A DNA stretch of 64,000 nucleotides, taken from the NCBI RefSeq assembly GCF_001514495.1, contig NZ_BCNM01000026.1, positions 29,546 through 93,545 of the forward strand, given 5' to 3'. Source of the DNA: Paenibacillus pabuli NBRC 13638. Lineage in GTDB: Bacteria > Bacillota > Bacilli > Paenibacillales > Paenibacillaceae. Under the pieces are notes generated by a model. The model was not told where the DNA came from, made no database searches, and saw only the letters and a list, made by a program, of their open reading frames with translations. The translations under genes and the position numbers were made by a program. Positions 60,683 to 64,000 of this stretch are shown in pieces (positions within the stretch are counted from its first letter, which is position 1; each line of letters opens with the position of its first letter).

Positions 60683-61525
60683 TCATTGGTCACGCTTCGG
60701 TTTCATTAACCTCTCCAGATGAAGCGTCAGATACAACTGTTCCGAATGCGTCATATCATACTGATAGTTCTTATGGATAAACGTCTCAATCTTACCGATA
60801 CATTTGAAGGTTTCGGGATAGTTTTTCCGTACGACCTCGTATAAATACTCTTCTGCATCGTCATGTGACGAATGCGTAATCACTCTTTGGCAGAAATACT
60901 TCAAATGAGTAATGAAACGGAAATAGTTGACGCTATCTTCATCCAATTCGACATTGAAGTGATATTTGATAATGTTCATGATCTCCTGAAGCAGCTGCAT
61001 CAAATGAGTGACATCGTTCATGGAGTCATTGACTTCCGCATTGATGAAATGCAGTGCTATGTTGCATATTTCATCCTTCGGGAACTCAACATCCAGTCTT
61101 TCCTTGAGCAAAGTGAGCGCTTCCCGGGCCACGTCGAACTCGGCCTTGTAGAAATGCTGCACTTCCCAGGAGAGCGGATTGCGTGTAATCATTCCCTTTT
61201 CCAGACGCTGGACAGCAAAATGAATGTGATCCGACAGTGAGACATAAATTCCGTCACTGATGGTTTTGTTCAATTGCGTACGTGCCAATGTCACGATATC
61301 ATCTGTCGCCTGCAGGATTTCAATCGGCACTTCGGTTACAATGGACTTGAATTTTTCATAGATCGATGCATCCTGAAGCCGGAATACTTTCTCAATCCGT
61401 TCTTCATCAATCTCATCGCCTGCCTTGAACTTAAACCCGATACCCCGGCCGAGGATCAGCAGTTCCTGATTTTTGTCATCCACGGTACTGACAATATTGT
61501 TATTAAATATCTGTTTAATAATCAT
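60683..61525 (-). CDS. licT: LicT/BglG family transcription antiterminator, operon 2
   Basis: A 280-residue antiterminator. CAT RNA-binding domain at 1-55 (MIIKQIFNNNIVSTVDDKNQELLILGRGIGFKFKAGDEI), PRD1 with SLSDHIHFAVQRLEKG and PRD2 with IALHFINAEVND and LYLTLHLERL. The regulatory histidines are present. CAGGTGGG is 5-6 bases upstream of the ATG. It is the first gene of operon 2 and itself preceded by a RAT/terminator, so it is autoregulated. Paralogue of the antiterminator at 47844. Confidence 0.94.
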   Translation of the reverse strand: MIIKQIFNNNIVSTVDDKNQELLILGRGIGFKFKAGDEIDEERIEKVFRLQDASIYEKFKSIVTEVPIEILQATDDIVTLARTQLNKTISDGIYVSLSDHIHFAVQRLEKGMITRNPLSWEVQHFYKAEFDVAREALTLLKERLDVEFPKDEICNIALHFINAEVNDSMNDVTHLMQLLQEIMNIIKYHFNVELDEDSVNYFRFITHLKYFCQRVITHSSHDDAEEYLYEVVRKNYPETFKCIGKIETFIHKNYQYDMTHSEQLYLTLHLERLMKPKRDQ

Positions 61526-61552
61526 GTTGGACCCACCTGTTTTATTTGAGGA

Positions 61553-61630
61553 TTAAAAAAAGGGCAAAACCAAAATAGAAATAATAAATCATTTCCATCG
61601 TGGTTTTGCCCGCATTACCGGTAACAAGCC
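61553..61630 (-). promoter_or_regulatory. RAT and terminator before the operon-2 antiterminator gene
   Basis: RAT at 61602-61630 (minus strand: GGCTTGTTACCGGTAATGC then GGGCAAAACC). It overlaps the terminator stem GGGCAAAACC / GGTTTTGCCC (61562-61571 and 61602-61611) with seven T after it. Confidence 0.9.
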
Positions 61631-61638
61631 TCGGGAAT

Positions 61639-61667
61639 AATCTATCACAACCTGAAAACGGTGTCAA
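61639..61667 (-). promoter_or_regulatory. sigma-A promoter of operon 2
   Basis: On the minus strand TTGACA (61662-61667), a 17-base spacer and TAGATT (61639-61644), placed directly before the RAT. The initiating base would lie just before or within the first bases of the RAT. Confidence 0.82.
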
Positions 61668-61785
61668 TAGGAAAGCGATGTTTGAGTTTATATGGTTATG
61701 CAACATTTTACTTTTAGGTTACATTGAATGATATGTAATCATTGATATTTAATAATATGACCTAAACTAAACAGGAGGATTCACT

Positions 61786-62085
61786 TTGAGAAAAATCACT
61801 TCAATCACCGCTGCCATTGCTTCTATGACCCTCTTTTTATCTGCGCCGCTCACCATGGCCGCAAAATCCAATGACCTCTCGTTGATAGAGTATCGCGAGT
61901 CTGCTGACCACCTCCCTACAGTCAGATCTATATTTGGTATTGAGCTAAAAGGTTATTCCGTTCGTATCCAAGAAAACGTATACACCTTCACGAAAAAAGG
62001 AGCCACAACGCTTATCGGTAAAATCAATAAAAATGGTGCATTTTATTCATTTGAAGCCATTCCTTCAAAAGGGGAAAGAAACTAA
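61786..62085 (+). CDS. small secreted hypothetical protein
   Basis: A 99-residue exported protein. The signal peptide (1-25) is cleaved near TMAAK. The mature part is 73 residues, beta-rich (YSVRIQENVYTFTKKGATTLIGKINKNGAFYSF). The start is TTG at 61786 with AGGAGG 7 bases upstream. No family recognised. It is divergent from operon 2. It resembles small secreted proteins of unknown function in Paenibacillus. Confidence 0.72.
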   Translation: MRKITSITAAIASMTLFLSAPLTMAAKSNDLSLIEYRESADHLPTVRSIFGIELKGYSVRIQENVYTFTKKGATTLIGKINKNGAFYSFEAIPSKGERN

Positions 62086-62198
62086 CTTACATAATAAAAA
62101 ACAGGCGGCTTGAACTCCGAATTCCATAACATTGAGCCGTTTTATTAGGATATAAACCACTCAAGTCATTCCGTGCTTAAGTACAATTGCAAAAGAAA

Positions 62199-62252
62199 TG
62201 CCCCCCTCTGTGACGACAGTCTGTTTGATCCTGTCATCATAGAGGGGCGCAG
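62199..62252 (-). terminator. terminator of the metallophosphoesterase gene
   Basis: On the minus strand GCGCCCCTCTATGATGACAG pairs with CTGTCGTCACAGAGGGGGGC, followed by a T-containing tail, immediately after the stop. Confidence 0.75.
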
Positions 62253-62258
62253 CTATCA

Positions 62259-63362
62259 TCATTGCTGGAACGTCACGTTAATCTGTACAATCTCTGAACG
62301 ACTGCTTGTGCGAATTGGAGGCCCCCAGAAGCCAAATCCGGAAGTTACGATGGAGTGCATGGAGCCCTTTTGCAAATAACCCCAATCATTCTCGTAGATG
62401 GCCTTAGTAATAAACTGCGCGGGTGCGATCTGACCGCGATGGGTATGACCAGACACAACCAAGTCTATATGGTTTTGCTCAGCAATATCCAGATCATACG
62501 GCTGATGATCCATCATAATTACCGGTTGCTTCAAATCGGTACCTTGCATCAGTGCAGCCACCTCTGCCCGGTCCTTTTCTGTCCGGTCTTTGCGCCCAAT
62601 CAGGGTAATCTTGTCCTTCAGAACAATTTTGTCATCATACAGCACTTGCATATTACTCTTCTCCAGAGCGGCAATCAGATCCTCGATCGGTCCGTCGAAT
62701 TTATCATGATTACCGAGTGAAGCATAAACTCCATACGGAGCCTGAATGTTGCTGATAATATCCGCAATCCCACTCTTGAGATACATATCCAGATTGTCAT
62801 CGATAATATCCCCAGGATAGAGTACCAGATCGGGCTTCAGTGCATTAATTTCTTCCACCATGCGTCTAGCGTGAGCAGGGCCGGAAAGAAGGCCAAAGTG
62901 CATATCCGCAGCCATGACAATGTTGAGGCTGTCGAGGCCTTCCACTTTTTTATCCATCTGAATGTTGTATTGCCTAACGACTGGACTATAGGCATTATAG
63001 ACACCATACCCCAGCGTGGAGAGCAGCAGCACAAGTGTAACCATACCTGCCCATTTATGAGCATGATGTCTTGGAATACGAGTCAGTCTAAGCAACCAAA
63101 GGGTTAGATGAACCACCGGCAGAATCAATAACAGCAACGAAAAGATCGCAAGCCAGTAAGAACCAATAATACTTAGGAAGGAAATACTTCCAAACAGTCT
63201 TGCCAGTATGAATGAGACAGCAAGAAACACTAATGCAACGATGTAGAACCACCGAAATCTCGCAGATACAACCGGCTTCATCCAGCTCCATCCGCTCCAG
63301 CCTATGTAAAACACTAATAAACCGTACACTACCAAAAACAAGATGCCTGCAAGTACGAACAT
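62259..63362 (-). CDS. membrane metallophosphoesterase (YkuE/YaeI-like)
   Basis: About 367 residues. Four to five N-terminal helices (residues 1-125), then a calcineurin-like phosphoesterase domain with the metal motifs ADMHFG, GDIIDD, GNHD and GHTHRGQ. It probably faces outside and acts on a lipid- or nucleotide-type phosphodiester (family members cleave UDP-diacylglucosamine or are lipid phosphoesterases; the exact substrate is unknown). The ATG at 63362 has GGAGG 11 bases upstream; an open extension of 50 codons to 63512 is Cys-rich and not membrane-like, so it is rejected. Confidence 0.87.
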   Translation of the reverse strand: MFVLAGILFLVVYGLLVFYIGWSGWSWMKPVVSARFRWFYIVALVFLAVSFILARLFGSISFLSIIGSYWLAIFSLLLLILPVVHLTLWLLRLTRIPRHHAHKWAGMVTLVLLLSTLGYGVYNAYSPVVRQYNIQMDKKVEGLDSLNIVMAADMHFGLLSGPAHARRMVEEINALKPDLVLYPGDIIDDNLDMYLKSGIADIISNIQAPYGVYASLGNHDKFDGPIEDLIAALEKSNMQVLYDDKIVLKDKITLIGRKDRTEKDRAEVAALMQGTDLKQPVIMMDHQPYDLDIAEQNHIDLVVSGHTHRGQIAPAQFITKAIYENDWGYLQKGSMHSIVTSGFGFWGPPIRTSSRSEIVQINVTFQQ

Positions 63363-63524
63363 ACTTCCGTTAACCTCCACGTCAATAAGTTGATTGCTGA
63401 ATTTTCTCCAACATGAATTCCAGTCCATCTGGACAAGTATAACGCAGTTGAAGGGGTCAGGACATCGGTTTCCATTCCTTAGATGCGTACATTTTATTAC
63501 AATTTGGGACACTTAAATTCCAAA

Positions 63525-63584
63525 TAAAAAAACATTCCTGCTCACGCTCATGATTGGCTAACATCATGAACATGCACAGGAATG
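63525..63584 (-). terminator. terminator of the 6-phosphogluconate dehydrogenase gene
   Basis: On the minus strand CATTCCTG ... CAGGAATG with inner TCATGAT/ATCATGA pairing, followed by seven T. Confidence 0.85.
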
Positions 63585-63606
63585 CGATATGATCTCGGAT
63601 TACATA

Positions 63607-64000
63607 TTACTCGTTCGTGTCCATCCATTGGAAGTGGAATGAACCTTCTTTGTCCACACGTTGGAACGTATGAGCGCCGAAGTAATCACGTTGTGCTTGC
63701 AACAGGTTTGCAGGCAAACGCTCTGTGCGGTAGCTGTCATAATAGGACAACGCGCTGGAGAATCCAGGAACCGGAATGCCTTGGGTTACGGCAGCTGCAA
63801 CAACTTCACGCCATGCGCCTTGGTAGGATTCAACTATATTTTGGAAATACGGGTCCAGAAGCAGGTTTTTCAGTGCTGCATCTTTGTCATACGCTTCTTT
63901 AATGTTTTGCAGGAACTGTGAACGGATGATGCAACCTCCGCGGAAAATCATGGCGATGTTGCCGTATTTCAGATCCCAGCCGTACTCATCGGAAGCTGCG
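63607..64000 (-). CDS. gnd: 6-phosphogluconate dehydrogenase, C-terminal part (runs off the window)
   Basis: The C-terminal 131 residues of decarboxylating 6-phosphogluconate dehydrogenase, recognisable from AMIFRGGCIIRSQFLQNI, GIPVPGFSSALSYYD and the end AQRDYFGAHTF.R.DKEGSFHFQW. The gene continues beyond base 64000, so no start can be given. It belongs to the oxidative pentose phosphate pathway (NADP+ dependent). The terminator follows. Confidence 0.93.
   Translation of the reverse strand, partial: AASDEYGWDLKYGNIAMIFRGGCIIRSQFLQNIKEAYDKDAALKNLLLDPYFQNIVESYQGAWREVVAAAVTQGIPVPGFSSALSYYDSYRTERLPANLLQAQRDYFGAHTFQRVDKEGSFHFQWMDTNE

Noticed and set aside
63363..63512. N-terminal extension of the metallophosphoesterase by 50 residues
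   Set aside because: The extension is Cys-rich, not hydrophobic, and lacks a ribosome site. GGAGG stands before the inner ATG at 63362.
1..64000. tRNA or rRNA genes, insertion sequences, phage or plasmid origins
   Set aside because: No T-arm/anticodon patterns, transposase motifs, terminal repeats or replication genes were found on reading both strands.

Overview
The window looks like chromosomal DNA of a Paenibacillus-type member of the Bacillota. The reasons are strong AGGAGG-type ribosome binding sites, frequent GTG and TTG starts, a tyrS T-box leader, BglG/LicT antitermination sites, an SLH-domain surface protein and a very dense set of sugar-utilisation genes. Naming the genus is inference. 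I see no rRNA, tRNA, CRISPR array, insertion sequence or prophage.

Layout. 0-9 kb: beta-carbonic anhydrase, a PadR regulator, two small hypothetical genes, T-box-controlled tyrS, a pair of genes resembling polymorphic-toxin immunity proteins (Imm63-like and DUF4375), an MFS exporter with its MarR regulator, and selO. 9-17.5 kb: an inducible oligosaccharide locus with two ABC permeases, a binding lipoprotein, a LacI regulator, a BadF-type kinase, a GH4 phospho-glycosidase and a convergent secreted GH8 enzyme. Nearly the same palindrome (AAAGTTAAAGC and its inverse) lies in front of both transcription units. 17.6-30 kb: NCS2 permease, SLH protein, a permease/PadR/Dabb operon, a cytochrome P450, a divergent TetR/old-yellow-enzyme pair in which both genes carry a one-base frameshift, an AraC regulator with a DMT exporter, RluF, and an unrecognised 292-residue protein.

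30-35 kb: MFS transporter, class III aminotransferase, zinc dehydrogenase and HAD phosphatase in one direction. The gene combination resembles azasugar (nojirimycin-type) biosynthesis, with a HAD enzyme where the known clusters use an inositol-monophosphatase-like phosphatase. 35-41 kb: an accessory patch with YjfB, a lipoprotein, a stand-alone trans-acting polyketide acyltransferase next to the N-terminal stub of an acyl ligase, a 32-residue membrane protein, and a seven-bladed YVTN propeller. 41-44 kb: HAD phosphatase, GNAT, subtilase, RidA.

44-49 kb and 57-61.7 kb hold two paralogous aryl-beta-glucoside operons (LicT antiterminator, PTS EIIBCA, GH1 phospho-beta-glucosidase). Each has RAT/terminator switches, and two of the RAT sites differ at a single base, which suggests cross-talk. 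Between them lie a small membrane protein, a P-loop kinase-like protein, a membrane acyltransferase, an M29 aminopeptidase destroyed by an internal deletion, and a GH78 rhamnosidase divergent from an AraC regulator. The right end has a 5'-nucleotidase-like HAD, a small secreted protein, a membrane metallophosphoesterase and the 3' part of 6-phosphogluconate dehydrogenase, which runs off the edge.

Overall this is a plant- or soil-polymer-degrading lifestyle: secreted GH8, rhamnosidase, beta-glucoside PTS, and several small accessory clusters in different states of decay.
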